A DNA stretch of 45,000 nt from Sphaeroforma sirkka (lineage: Eukaryota > Opisthokonta > Ichthyosporea > Ichthyophonida), in contig LUCW03000151.1 in assembly GCA_001586965.3 (NCBI GenBank), forward strand, positions 1-45,000. The letters are read 5' to 3'. The position numbers and the translations under genes are program-made. The notes below the pieces were generated by a model, which did not search any database, was not told the origin of the DNA, and saw only the letters and a list, made by a program, of their open reading frames with translations. Positions 21,901 through 33,860 of the stretch are shown in pieces (positions within the stretch are counted from its first letter, which is position 1; each line of letters starts with the position of its first letter).

Positions 21901-24900
21901 ATGTGGTAGGTACGAGTGTTTGTATGTGTATGTCTATGTCTAAGTACGAGTGTTTGTATGTATATGTCCATCTATGTGTAAAGTACGATTGTTTTGTGTG
22001 TGTGTGTATGTGTAGGTACGAGTGTTTGTATGTGTGTGTTTGTATAGGTACGAGTGTTTGTATGTATGTGTGTATGTGTAGGTACGAATGTTACTATAAG
22101 CGCGTATGCTGTATAATTAGGCCCTGCTACATAGTCGTCATGAACATGTTGTGCAAGTAAGTTCACATGCATACTGACCATAAAAATGTAGTATGTTTAC
22201 ACCCAGATATTACACATATCACATACATACATGCGTACGTATGTTCAACTGCATACTCATTTCTACCTACCAATTCATCCACAGACCAGTGCACAAGTAC
22301 ACACGAATCACCAGCACGTACTACACACACTCGAGCGGTTGAAGCGGACGAATATCTACAACGACGCATTCCATATATGGGCAGACGTGCGCGGGTTCGG
22401 GACGATCAATGGGCTGCGACTGGGAAGATCTGCCCATGTGCAGGTGAGTGGTAGTAGTGGCATGGGCCAGTGAGTGGGTTACTGTCTACTATTTAAGTGT
22501 ATGTGTATTGCTGCTAGTAATATATATATATATATATATTATTCACAGCGCGCCGTCACCCCGCTCTTATTTGCACATCATATCTCTCTCCCATCGTATT
22601 CGTATTGTTTGTTTCTCCACGTGTTCAACATTTGTTACTTGCTGCTCTCGTGTGTATGGAATCTGTGTAGCATCCAAATAAACCTAGTTCATGTTTACTG
22701 ACTGTCACAGCCGGCATATCGTTCTCCACACATCCAAGTGGCTTGCATTTACAGACCCCCCCCCCCCCCCCTCACTCTCCCCTTTAATTGTCCATTACCA
22801 GGTGCCATGGGAGGAAATCAACGCCGCATGGGGCCAGGCGGTGTTGTTGCTGGATACCCTTGCAAGCCATATAGGGCTGACCTTCTCCCTCTTCAGACTG
22901 CACCCCCAAGGATCACGCTCTAGACTGGAACGACTCGACAACGGACAGCATTTGGATCTGTATGTATCATCCACATGTGTAGGTGGTATTCGCATAACTA
23001 TATGTGGTGTTCGCTTGGGCTTAAATTCGAATGTAGTTCGGTACATTGTAGTCTCACTGGGTTTCGAGAATATTAGAGGCGCATGTAAGTGTGTAGCATT
23101 CTCCAAATCAAGAATCGGGTCTGTGCCATTTATGTTTAATTTCAGGATTCGAATCAACCGAGTCTGTGCGTTTGTGCCCATTTTAGATACCTCCGCTGCT
23201 CGTTCTCACGGTGGGTGTGCCTGACAAACCGCTTGAACGTCCGTTGTCCGTCAGCGTTGATAAACCAGTAAACGTAGGAGAGCTGTACACGCGAGATTCA
23301 TGACAATGTATCTGTATATGTTTACATGCCACCTGTTGCACATGACATGGGTGTCTCTGTGACTGTACATGCACATGGTATGGGTGTGGGGATTATCCGC
23401 CACTTTATGGGGTCGCATTTATCTTCTGTGTCTGGCTGTATTTGTTCTTTCGTAAACTGCTCAGTAGGGCCACAGACCCACTTTGCGGTGTGACGTTAAC
23501 TTAGGTGTCGCACGCGTTGTCTGGCGTGGGTGCGTTGTAGGGTTTACTGAACCCTAAACCCTAAATCTTAAAACACTCAAGACCCTAAACCCCTACAATC
23601 TTAGAACTCTAAAACCGTAAACCGCTACAGTCTTAAAACTCTAAAACTATAGTATATAATGACAATCCCAACCATATTAAATAATTAGAATCCCAATTAT
23701 GTCATAATCACTTTCCTTATTAAGTTTTACAACCTTGTTCCTAGTTATGCTAGCTTGGGATGTGGTGTTTACCTCCTTATTGCGATGATCTCTCCCCATC
23801 GCCAGCCTCCACTGCCGCACTAACATCACACACTCTTCTGCGCCCTTCCTGCACCTGTCTGTGGCATATGAACACCTGTATCTCTGTGTCTACGTGTGTG
23901 TATGTGTACTTATGTGTGTGTATGGATGTGAGTGTACGTATTGGTGTTATTTTATGTGTGTACGTGTGTGTGTACATTCGTGTGTGTGCGTATGTGTGTA
24001 TTGCAGGTGGTTGTCGTCTGGCCTGCAGGTCTTTAAGACCGCGTCGTACGATCAGGCTATGGTGGCATATCTCAACTGTTTACACGACCTGAGCAAACGT
24101 ATCGAGGTCACGGATCAGCGCTTCAAGCTGCCTTACGAGTAAGTGATCGATATGGGTTTGTGTTTACGAGTAAGATAGATATGTGTGTGTTTACGAGTAA
24201 GATAGATATATATATGTGTGTACGAGTAAGATACAAATAGATATGTGTTTACGAGTAAGATAGAAATATGTGTGTGTTCACGAGTAAGATACACATAGAT
24301 ATGCGTGTTTACGAGTAAGATAGATATGTGTTTGTGTTTACGAGAAAGATTCATATATATGTTTGTGTTTTCGAAAATGATAGATGCGTGTGTGTGTGTG
24401 TACTATTGCAGAAGGTATAGTGTGAATACTACACCATATCCTTATAGTTCCTATAGTTTGTTCATTCATGCTACATATCTATCTATACTGGCTTTGGTTG
24501 TCCCATTCAAATTACACCCCCAGTGATTATAGGACACACACTCTCGATCTTACCTTTGCTTAACGTGAGGACATACCAATCGTCTGCTGTCATGTCATTA
24601 TAACACACAGACTGATGTGCCGTGAAGCTCTATGTGTTGTATTATATACCAACTCACCACTCAGGCATGCACACTCCTTCAGGCCCTATCTTTCCATGGG
24701 TGCACACTATGTCACTGGCAATGGTCACTGTTGGACGATCGTCTCTGTGTGTGTTTTGCATTCATCTGCACCTCATCTGCTCACAGTGTGTGTCTGACAT
24801 TATCTGCACCTCATTTGCTCACAGGCAAACGCCCAGTCAGAAGGACAAAATCGGCGGCGCGTCCATCAAACGAGGGCTGCCCAACACGGATGAGAAATGG

Positions 24901-25038
24901 ACCAAGGCGTGCAAGTTTACGCTCACCAATCTCAAGTGGTGCCTGACCTGGATCTGCAAGGTGGGTAAAGGTCGGTCCAAAACTGAGTCGCACTTGACTG
25001 ACCTTGTATGCGTATGGGTCATGCGGTGTACTGTGTGA
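14686..25038 (+). CDS. BECN1: Beclin 1 / Atg6 / Vps30
   Basis: Subunit of the class III PI3-kinase (Vps34-Vps15) complexes that make PI3P for autophagosome formation and endosomal sorting. Exons: 14686-14736, 16063-16126, 16947-17933, 18902-19024, 19730-19827, 20400-20493, 22285-22443, 22802-22959, 24007-24138, 24825-25038. All phases agree except inside exon 3, whose frame shifts near 17720. A 61-nt intron (17725-17785) or one base too many in a G6 run would fix it; the intron version gives 672 residues against about 450 in human. In order: CxxC segment FTCQYCSR then PINLDESF (human CQRCSQPLKLDTSF); a 250-residue low-complexity insert; BH3-like [12 protein letters not shown] then DHPMCAEC (about 325-344); coiled coil (about 348-470); evolutionarily conserved domain (about 475-650) with [46 protein letters not shown] and [10 protein letters not shown]. 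The frame runs to TGA at 25036; a donor at 24961 (AAG|GTGGGT) could instead splice to an unseen last exon. Confidence 0.95.
14737..16062 (+). repeat. Beclin 1 intron 1, TA microsatellite
   Basis: A 1326-nt intron made largely of (TA)n, with the longest run at about 14897-14985 and another at about 15870-15921, plus ATAC/ATGT variants. The intron runs GTATGT...CTTCTACAG. Long [10 protein letters not shown] frames here are artefacts of the repeat. Confidence 0.9.
16063..16126 (+). other. BECN1: Beclin 1 exon 2
   Basis: A 64-nt exon between CCCTTCTACAG and CTGG|GTAAGA, entering in phase 0 and leaving in phase 1. It codes for [20 protein letters not shown], the counterpart of the conserved N-terminal segment after the CxxC of animal Beclin 1. 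Confidence 0.88.
16385..16915 (+). repeat. pyrimidine-rich imperfect array in Beclin 1 intron 2
   Basis: About 15 imperfect units spaced roughly 30-45 bp, each with CACACTCACTCTCATA followed by TACTTATTTATATTA. The array lies directly upstream of the exon 3 acceptor (ATCCTCACAG at 16946) and resembles repeated polypyrimidine-tract sequence. Confidence 0.8.
16947..17933 (+). other. BECN1: Beclin 1 exon 3 (disordered insert + BH3)
   Basis: Opens [14 protein letters not shown], then a Ser/Thr/Pro/His-rich low-complexity stretch with a (CA)n run in the coding sequence near 17660-17685. The frame changes near 17720 (see the gene entry). It ends with the BH3-like segment and [17 protein letters not shown]. 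Entry is phase 1 and exit phase 0. Confidence 0.82.
17934..18095 (+). repeat. (GTGA)n microsatellite at the start of intron 3
   Basis: The donor CAG|GTGAGAG is followed within about 25 bp by a run of GTGAGTGAGTGAGT and GTCAGTCAGT units of about 140 bp. It repeats the GTGAGT donor consensus many times. Further along intron 3 are a two-copy repeat (TGTGTAAACTACACATGTT, near 18450 and 18500) and repeated AAAACGTTATTTGTAC (18739-18855). Confidence 0.85.
18902..19024 (+). other. BECN1: Beclin 1 exon 4 (coiled coil)
   Basis: 41 codons, phase 0 on both sides (TGCTCTGCAG|CTG to AAG|GTGTGT). It is charged heptad-rich coiled coil ([17 protein letters not shown]). Confidence 0.92.
19281..19760 (+). repeat. 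120-bp tandem repeat spanning the exon 5 acceptor, four copies
   Basis: Exact 120-bp period with units starting at 19281, 19401, 19521 and 19641. Each unit contains GGTGAGTATG twice, then TCTGTCAATCAG (3' splice site) and the first ~30 nt of exon 5 (GAACAACTGGCTATTT...). Only the last copy continues into the full exon. The earlier pseudo-exon starts are at 19370, 19490 and 19610. Confidence 0.97.
19730..19827 (+). other. BECN1: Beclin 1 exon 5 (coiled coil)
   Basis: 98 nt between GTCAATCAG and ATAAG|GTCTGT, phase 0 in and phase 2 out. It codes for [20 protein letters not shown] and continuing coiled coil. Confidence 0.92.
19828..20399 (+). other. Beclin 1 intron 5
   Basis: GTCTGT...TTTGTCGTAG, 572 nt, without a clear tandem array. 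A short TA run lies near 20048-20062. Confidence 0.8.
20400..20493 (+). other. BECN1: Beclin 1 exon 6 (coiled coil)
   Basis: 94 nt, phase 2 in and phase 0 out, ending GTGCAG|GTAAGAG. It codes for [19 protein letters not shown] and the following coiled-coil residues, like the animal segment that leads into the conserved domain. Confidence 0.92.
20494..22090 (+). repeat. ~32-bp satellite in Beclin 1 intron 6, resembling its 5' splice site
   Basis: Several dozen units of about 32 bp (GGTACGAGTGTTTGTATGTG plus TGTGTATGT) run from the donor to about 22090. Many units read TGCAGGTACGAGTGT or TGTAGGTACGAGTGT, close to the real junction GTGCAG|GTAAGAGTGT. The intron ends at TCATCCACAG (22284). Confidence 0.9.
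22285..22443 (+). other. BECN1: Beclin 1 exon 7
   Basis: 53 codons, phase 0 on both sides. It codes for the end of the coiled coil and [20 protein letters not shown], the opening of the evolutionarily conserved domain. Confidence 0.95.
22444..22801 (+). other. Beclin 1 intron 7
   Basis: GTGAGT...CATTACCAG, 358 nt. It contains a short (TA)n at 22520-22539 and a long homopolymeric C tract near 22755-22771, about 30 bp upstream of the acceptor, acting as an extreme polypyrimidine tract. Confidence 0.85.
22802..22959 (+). other. BECN1: Beclin 1 exon 8
   Basis: 158 nt, phase 0 in and phase 2 out. It codes for [20 protein letters not shown] and the [16 protein letters not shown] strand region, both diagnostic of Beclin 1. 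Confidence 0.95.
22960..24006 (+). other. Beclin 1 intron 8 with telomere-like runs
   Basis: GTATGT...GTATTGCAG, 1047 nt. At about 23530-23640 it holds several ACCCTAAACCC/CTTAAAACTC units resembling plant-type (CCCTAAA) telomere sequence. TG-rich repeats run from about 23890 to the acceptor. Confidence 0.8.
24007..24138 (+). other. BECN1: Beclin 1 exon 9
   Basis: 132 nt, phase 2 in and phase 2 out (TACGA|GTAAGT). It codes for [20 protein letters not shown] and YLNC. This includes the position of the aromatic finger, where animal Beclin 1 has three aromatics and this protein reads VFK. Confidence 0.95.
24131..24354 (+). repeat. ~30-bp repeat of the exon 9 donor in intron 9
   Basis: The real junction CTTACGA|GTAAGTGATCGATATG is followed by six further ACGAGTAAGATA copies at about 30-bp spacing and then two decayed ones (ACGAGAAAG, TCGAAAATG). 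The unit thus includes the last bases of the exon and the 5' splice site. Confidence 0.93.
24758..24824 (+). repeat. duplicated 3' splice site before Beclin 1 exon 10
   Basis: ATCTGCACCTCATCTGCTCACAG is followed 38 bp later by ATCTGCACCTCATTTGCTCACAG, the second being the acceptor used at 24824. The first copy is a complete alternative acceptor at about 24786. Confidence 0.88.
24825..25038 (+). other. BECN1: Beclin 1 exon 10 (C-terminus)
   Basis: Phase 2 in, ending at TGA. It codes for [20 protein letters not shown], the last helix of the conserved domain, followed by 25 residues with no animal counterpart. If the GTGGGT at 24961 is a donor, the tail would differ. Confidence 0.88.
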
Positions 25039-27567
<2,529 letters not shown>

Positions 27568-30500
27568 CGTTCGTTCGGTGTGTTTCTGTGTTGTGAGTTC
27601 GTTCGGTGTGTTTGTGCGTTGTGCGTTCGTTTGGTGTGTTTCTGTGCTGTGCGTTCGTTCGGTATGTTTCTGTGTTGTGAGTTAGTTCGGAGTGTTTCTG
27701 TGTTGTGCGTTCCTTGGGTGTGTTTCTGTGTTGTGAGTCCGTTCGGTGTGTTAGTGTGTAGTGTGTTCGTTCGGTGTGTTTCCGTGTTGTGAGTTCGTTC
27801 TCTGTGTTTCTTTGTTGTGAGTCTGTTCGGTGTGTGTGTGTTTGTGTGTTGTGAGTTCGTTCGGTGTGTTTGTGTATTGTGCGTTCGTTCTGTGTGTTTC
27901 TGTGTTGTGAGTCCGTTCGGTGTGTTAGTGTGTAGTGTGTTCGTTCGGTGTGTTTCCGTGTTGTGAGTTCGTTCTCTGTGTTTTTCTTTGTTGTGAGTCT
28001 GTTCGGTGTGTGTGTGTTTGTGTGTTGTGAGTTCGTTCGGTGTGTTTCTGTGTTGTGAGTCCGTTCGGTGTGTTTATGTGTTGTGCGTTCGTTGGGTGTG
28101 TTTCTGTGTTGTGAGTTCGTTCGCTGTGTTTCTGTGTTGTGAGTTCGTTCGGTGTGTTTGTGCGTTGTGCGTTCGTTTGGTGTGTTTCTGTGTTGTGCGT
28201 TCGTTCGGTGTGTTTCTGTGTTGTGAGTTCGTTCGGTGTGTTTGTGTGTTGTGCGTTCGTTCTCTGTGTTTCTGTGTTATGAGTCTGTTCGGTGTGTGTG
28301 TGTTTGTGTGTTGTGAGTTGAAAATGTTTCTGTGTTGTGCGTTCGTTCTGTATGTTTCTGTGTTGTGAGTTCGTTCGGTGTGTTTCTGTGGTGTGCGTTC
28401 GTTCGGTGTGTTTCTGTGGTGTGCGTTCGTTCGGTGTGTTTCTGTGTTGTGAGTTCGTTCGGTGTGTTTGTGCGTTGTGCGTTCGTTTGGTGTGTTTCTG
28501 TGCTGTGCGTTCGTTCGGTATGTTTCTGTGTTGTGAGTTAGTTCAGGTGTGTTTCTCTGTGTTGTGAGTTCGTTTCGGTGTGTTTGTGTGTTGTGCGTTC
28601 GTTCTCTGTGTTTCTTTGTTGTGAGTCTGTTCGTTCTCTGTGTTTCTGTGTTGTGAGTCTGTTCGGGTGTGTGTGTGTTTGTGTGTTGTGCGTTCGTTCG
28701 GTGTGTCTCTGTGTTGTGAGTTCGTTCGGTGTGTTTGTGCGTTGTGCGTTCGTTTGGTGTGTTTCTGTGCTGTGCGTTCGTTCGGTATGTTTCTGTGTTG
28801 TGAGTTAGTTCGGAGTGTTTCTGTGCTGTGAGTTCGTTCGGTGTGTTTGTTTGTTGTGCGTTCGTTCTCTGTGTTTTTCTGTGTTGTGAGTCTGTTCGGT
28901 GTGTGTGTGTGTGTGTGTTGTGAGTTCGTTCGGTGTGTTTCTGTGTTGTGAGTCCGTTTGGTTTTGTTTTGTGCGTTGTGCGTTCGTTGGGTGTGTTTCT
29001 GTGCTGTGCGTTCGTTCGGTATGTTTCTGTGTTGTGAGTTAGTTCGGAGTGTTTCTGTGTTGTGAGTTCGTTCGGTGTGTTTGTTTGTTGTGCGTTCGTT
29101 CTCTGTGTTTCTGTGTTGTGAGTCTGTTCGGTGTGTGTGTGTTTGTGTGTTGTGTGAGTTCGTTCGGTGTGTTTCTGTGTTGTGAGTCCGTTTGGTTTGT
29201 TTGTGCGTTGTGCGTTCGTTGGGTGTGTTTCTGTATTGTGAGTTCGTTCGGTGTGTTTGTGCGTTGTGCGTTCGTTTGGTGTGTTTCCGTGTTGTGAGTT
29301 CGTTCTCTGTGTTTCTTTGTTGTGAGTCTGTTCGGTGTGTGTGTTTTTGTGTGTTGTGAGTTCGTTCGGTGTGTTTGTGTGTTGTGAGTTCGTTCGGTGT
29401 GTTTGTGTATTGTGCGTTCGTTCTGTGTGTTTTGTGTTGTGAGTCCGTTCGGTGTGTTAGTGTGTAGTGTTGTTCGTTCGGTGTGTTTTCCGTGTTGTGA
29501 GTTCGTTCTCTGTGTTTCTTTGTTGTGAGTCTGTTCGGTGTGTGTGTGTTTGTGTGTTGTGAGTTCGTTCGGTGTGTTTCTGTGTTGTGAGTCCGTTCGG
29601 TGTGTTTATGTAATTTGTGCGTTCGTTTGGGTGTGTGTTTCTGTGTTGTGAGTTCGTTCCGCTGTGTTTCTGTGTTGTGAGTTCGTTCGGTGTGTGTTTG
29701 TGCGTTGTGCGTTCGTTTGGTGTTTTTCTGTTTGTGCGTGCGTTCGTTCGGTGTGTTTCTGTGTTGTGAGTTCGTTCGGTGTGTTTGTGTTGTGTTGTCG
29801 TTCGTTCTCTGTGTTTCTGTGTTATGAGTCTGTTCCGGTGTGTGTGTTTGTGTGTTGTGAGTTGAAAATGTTTTTCTGTGTTGTGCGTTCGTTCTGTATG
29901 TTTCTGTGTTGTGAGTTCGTTCGGTGTGTTTCTGTGGTGTGCGTTCGTTCGGTGTGTTTCTGTGGTGTGCGTTCGTTCGGTGTGTTTCTGTGTTGTGAGT
30001 TCGTTCGGTGTGTTTGTGCGTTGTGCGTTCGTTTGGTGTGTTTCTGTGCTGTGCGTTCGTTCGGTATGTTTCTGTGTTGTGAGTTAGTTCAGGTGTTTCT
30101 GTGTTGTGAGTTCGTTCGGTGTGTTTTGTGTGTTGTGCGTTCGTTCTCTGTGTTTCTTTGTTGTGAGTCTGTTCGTTCTCTGTGTTTCTGTGTTGTGAGT
30201 CTGTTCGGTGTGTGTGTGTTTGTGTGTTGTGCGTTCGTTCGGTGTGTCTCTGTGTTGTGAGTTCGTTCGGTGTGTTTGTGCGTTGTGCGTTCGTTTGGTG
30301 TGTTTCTGTGCTGTGCGTTCGTTCGGTATGTTTCTGTGTTGTGAGTTAGTTCGGAGTGTTTCTGTGCTGTGAGTTCGTTCGGTGTGTTTGTTTGTTGTGC
30401 GTTCGTTCTCTGTGTTTCTGTGTTGTGAGTCTGTTCGGTGTGTGTGTGTGTTTGTGTGTTGTGAGTTCGTTCGGTGTGTTTCTGTGTTGTGAGTCCGTTT

Positions 30501-33500
30501 GGTTTGTTTGTGCGTTGTGCGTTCGTTGGGTGTGTTTCTGTGCTGTGCGTTCGTTCGGTATGTTTCTGTGTTGTGAGTTAGTTCGGAGTGTTTCTGTGTT
30601 GTGAGTTCGTTCGGTGTGTTTGTTTTGTTGTGCGTTCGTTCTCTGTGTTTCTGTGTTGTGAGTCTGTTCGGTGTGTGTGTGTTTGTGTGTTGTGAGTTCG
30701 TTCGGTGTGTTTCTGTGTTGTGAGTCCGTTTGGTTTTGTTTTGTGCGTTGTGCGTTCGTTGGGTGTGTTTCTGTATTGTGAGTTCGTTCGGTGTGTTTGT
30801 GCGTTGTGCGTTCGTTTGGTGTGTTTCTGTGCTGTGCGTTCGTTCGGTATGTTTCTGTGTTGTGAGTTAGTTCGGAGTGTTTCTGTGTTGTGCGTTCCTT
30901 GGGTGTGTTTCCGTGTTGTGAGTTCGTTGGGTGTGTTTGTGCGTTGTGCGTTCGTTCGGTGTGTTTCTGTGTTGTGAGTTCGTTCGGTGTGTTTGTGCGT
31001 TGTGCGTTCGTTCGGTGTGTTCTCCGTTGTGAGTGAGTTCGGTGTGTGTGTGTTTGTGTGTTGTGAGTTCGTTCGGTGTGTTTGTGTGTTGTGAGTTAGT
31101 TCGGAGTGTTTCTGTGTTGTGCGTTCCTTGGGTGTGTTTCTGTGTTGTGAGTTCGTTCAGTGTGTTCTCTGTTGTGAGTGAGTTCGGTGTGTTTCTGTGT
31201 TGTGAGTGAGTTCGGTGTGTTTGTGCGTTGTGCGTTCGTTTGGTGTTTTTCTGTGTTGTGAGTCCGTTTGGTTTGTTTGTGCATTGTGCGTTCGTTGGGT
31301 GTGTTTCTGTATTGTGAGTTCGTTCGGTGTGTTTGTGCGTTGCCAGAGTTCGTTCGGTGTGTTCTCTGTTGTGAGTTCGTTCGGTGTGTTTCTGTGTTGT
31401 GAGTTCGTTCGGTGTGTTTGTGCGTTGTGCGTTCGTTCGGTGTGTTCTCCGTTGTGAGTGAGTTCGGTGTGTGTGTGTTTGTGTGTTGTGAGTTCGTTCG
31501 GTGTGTTTGTGTGTTTGTGAGTTAGTTCAGGTGTTTCTGTGTTGTGCGTTCCTTGGGTGTGTTTCTGTGTTGTGAGTTCGTTCAGTGTGTTCTCTGTTGT
31601 GAGTGAGTTCGGTGTGTTTCTGTGTTGTGAGTGAGTTCGGTGTGTTTGTGCGTTGTGCGTTCGTTTGGTGTGTTTCTGTGTTGTGAGTCCGTTTGGTTTG
31701 TTTGTTTGTTGTTGTGCGTTCGTTGGGTGTGTTTCTGTATTGTGAGTTCGTTCGGTGTGTTTGTGCGTTGTGAGTTCGTTCGGTGTGTTCTCTGTTGTGA
31801 GTTCGTTCGGTGTGTTTCTATGTTGTGAGTTCGTTCGGTGCGTTTGTGTGTAGTGCGTTCGTTCTCTGTGTTTCTGTGTTGTGAGTCTGTTCGGTGTGTG
31901 TGTGTTTGTGTGTTGTGTGAGTTCCGTTCGGTGTGTTCTCTGTTGTGAGTGAGTTCGGTGTGTTTCTGTGTCGTGAGTCTGTTCGGTGTGTTTGTGTGTT
32001 GTGAGTTGGTTCGGTGTGTTTGTGTGTTGTGGGTTGGTTCGGTGTGTTTCTGTGTCGTGAGTTCGTTCGGTGTGTTTCTGTGTTGTGAGTCTGTTCGGTG
32101 TGTGTGTTTGTGTGTTGTGTGTTCGTTCGGTGTGTTTATGTGTTGTGCGTTCGTTCTCTGTGTTTCTGTGTTGTGAGTTCCTTCGGTGTGTTCTCTGTTG
32201 TGAGTTAGTTCGGTGTGTTTCTATGTTGTGAGTTCGTTCCGGTGTGTTTGTGTGTTGTGAGTTGGTTCAGGTGTTTTTCTGTGTCGTCGTGAGTTCGTTC
32301 GGTGTGTTTTTCTGTGTTGTGAGTCTGTTCGGTGTGTGTGTATTTGTTTGTGTGTTGTGTGTTCGTTCGGTGTGTTTGTGTGTTGTGCGTTCGTTCTCTG
32401 TGTTTTTCTGTGTTGTGAGAGTTCCTTCGGTGTGTCTTCTCTGTTGTGAGTTAGTTCGGTGTGTTTCTATATTTGTGAGTTCGTTCAGTGTGTTCTCTGT
32501 TGTCAGAGTGAGTTCAGTGTGTTTCTCTGTGTTGTGAGTCTGTTCGGTGTGTTTTTTGTGTGTTGTGTGTTCGTTCGGTGTGTTTTGTGTGTTGTGCGTT
32601 CGTTCTCTGTGTTTCTGTGTTGTGAGTTCCTTCGGTGTGTTCTCTGTTGTGAGTTAGTTCGGTGTGTTTCTATGTTGTGAGTTCGTTCGGTGTGTTTGTG
32701 TGTTGTGTGTTTGAGTTCGGTGTGTTTCTATGTTGTGGGTTCGTTCGGTGTGTTTTTGTGTTGTGCGTTCGTTCTCTGTGTTTCTGTGTTGTGAGTTCCT
32801 TCTGGTGTGTTCTCTGTTGTGAGTTAGTTCGGTGTGTTTCTATGTTGTGAGTTCGTTCGGTGCGTTTGTGTGTAGTGCGTTCGTTCTCTGTGTTTCTGTG
32901 TTGTGAGTCTGTTCGGTGTGTGTGTGTTTGTGTGTTGTGAGTTCGTTCAGTGTGTTCTCTGTTGTGAGTGAGTTCGGTGTGTTTCTGTGTTGTGAGTCTG
33001 TTCGGTGTGTTTTGTGTGTTGTGTGTTCGTTCGGTGTGTTTGTGTGTTGTGCGTTCGTTTGGTGTGTTTCTGTGTTGTGAGTCCGTTTGGTTTGTTTGTG
33101 CATTGTGCGTTCGTTGGGTGTGTTTCTGTGTTGTGAGTCTGTTCGGTGTGTTTTGTGTGTTGTGTGTTCGTTCGGTGTGTTTGTGTGTTGTGCGTTCGTT
33201 CTCTGTGTTTCTGTGTTGTGAGTTCCTTCGATGTGTTCTCTGTTGTGAGTTAATTCGGAGTGTTTCTGTGTTGTGCGTTCCTTAGGCGTGTTTCTGTGTT
33301 GTGAGTCCGTTCGGTGTGTTAGTGTGGTGTGTTCGTTCGGTGTGTTTGTGTGTTGTGCGTTCGTTCTCTGCGTTTCTGTGTTGTGAGTCTGTTCGGTGTG
33401 TTTGTGCGTTGTGGGTTCGTTCGGTGTGTTTGTGTGTTGTGGGTTCGTTCGGTGTGTTTCTGTGTTGTGAGTCCGTTCGGTGTGTGTGTGTTTGTGTGTT

Positions 33501-33860
33501 GTGAGTTCGTTCGGTGTGTTCTCTGTTGTGAGTGAGTTCGGTGTGTTTCTGTGTCGTGAGTCTGTTCGGTGTGTTTGTGTGTTGTGGGTTGGTTCGGTGT
33601 GTTTCTGTGTCGTGAGTTCGTTCGGTGTGTTTCTGTGTTGTGAGTCTGTTCGGTGTGTGTGTGTTTGTGTGTTGTGAGTTCGTTCGGTGTGTTTGTGTGT
33701 TGTGGGTTGGTTCGGTGTGTTTCTGTGTCGTGAGTTCGTTCGGTGTGTTTCTGTGTTGTGAGTCTGTTCGGTGTGTGTGTGTTTGTGTGTTGTGTGTTCG
33801 TTCGGTGTGCTTCTGTGTTGTGAGCTCGTTCGGTGTGCTTCTGTGTTGTGAGTGAGTTTG
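27568..33860. repeat. 28-bp minisatellite, about 6.3 kb
   Basis: Well over 200 units of a 28-bp motif (GTTCGTTCGGTGTGTTTCTG plus TGTTGTGA) with variants (TTTGTGCGTTGTGC, CGTTCTCTGTG). The plus strand is almost all G and T. Because 28 is not a multiple of three, each frame cycles through all three phases and stays open for long stretches, giving Cys/Val/Phe-rich frames that are artefacts. A higher-order copy is visible: the stretch 28332-28541 recurs at 29878-30087, an offset of 1546 bp, and its neighbours match at similar offsets. Confidence 0.97.

Noticed and set aside
20513..22130. Cys/Met/Val-rich open frames
   Set aside because: Readings of the TG-rich satellite in Beclin 1 intron 6.
27568..33860. 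Many Cys/Val/Phe-rich open frames of 60-200 codons on both strands
   Set aside because: They are readings of the 28-bp minisatellite. All frames show the same phrases, as expected when the period is not a multiple of three.
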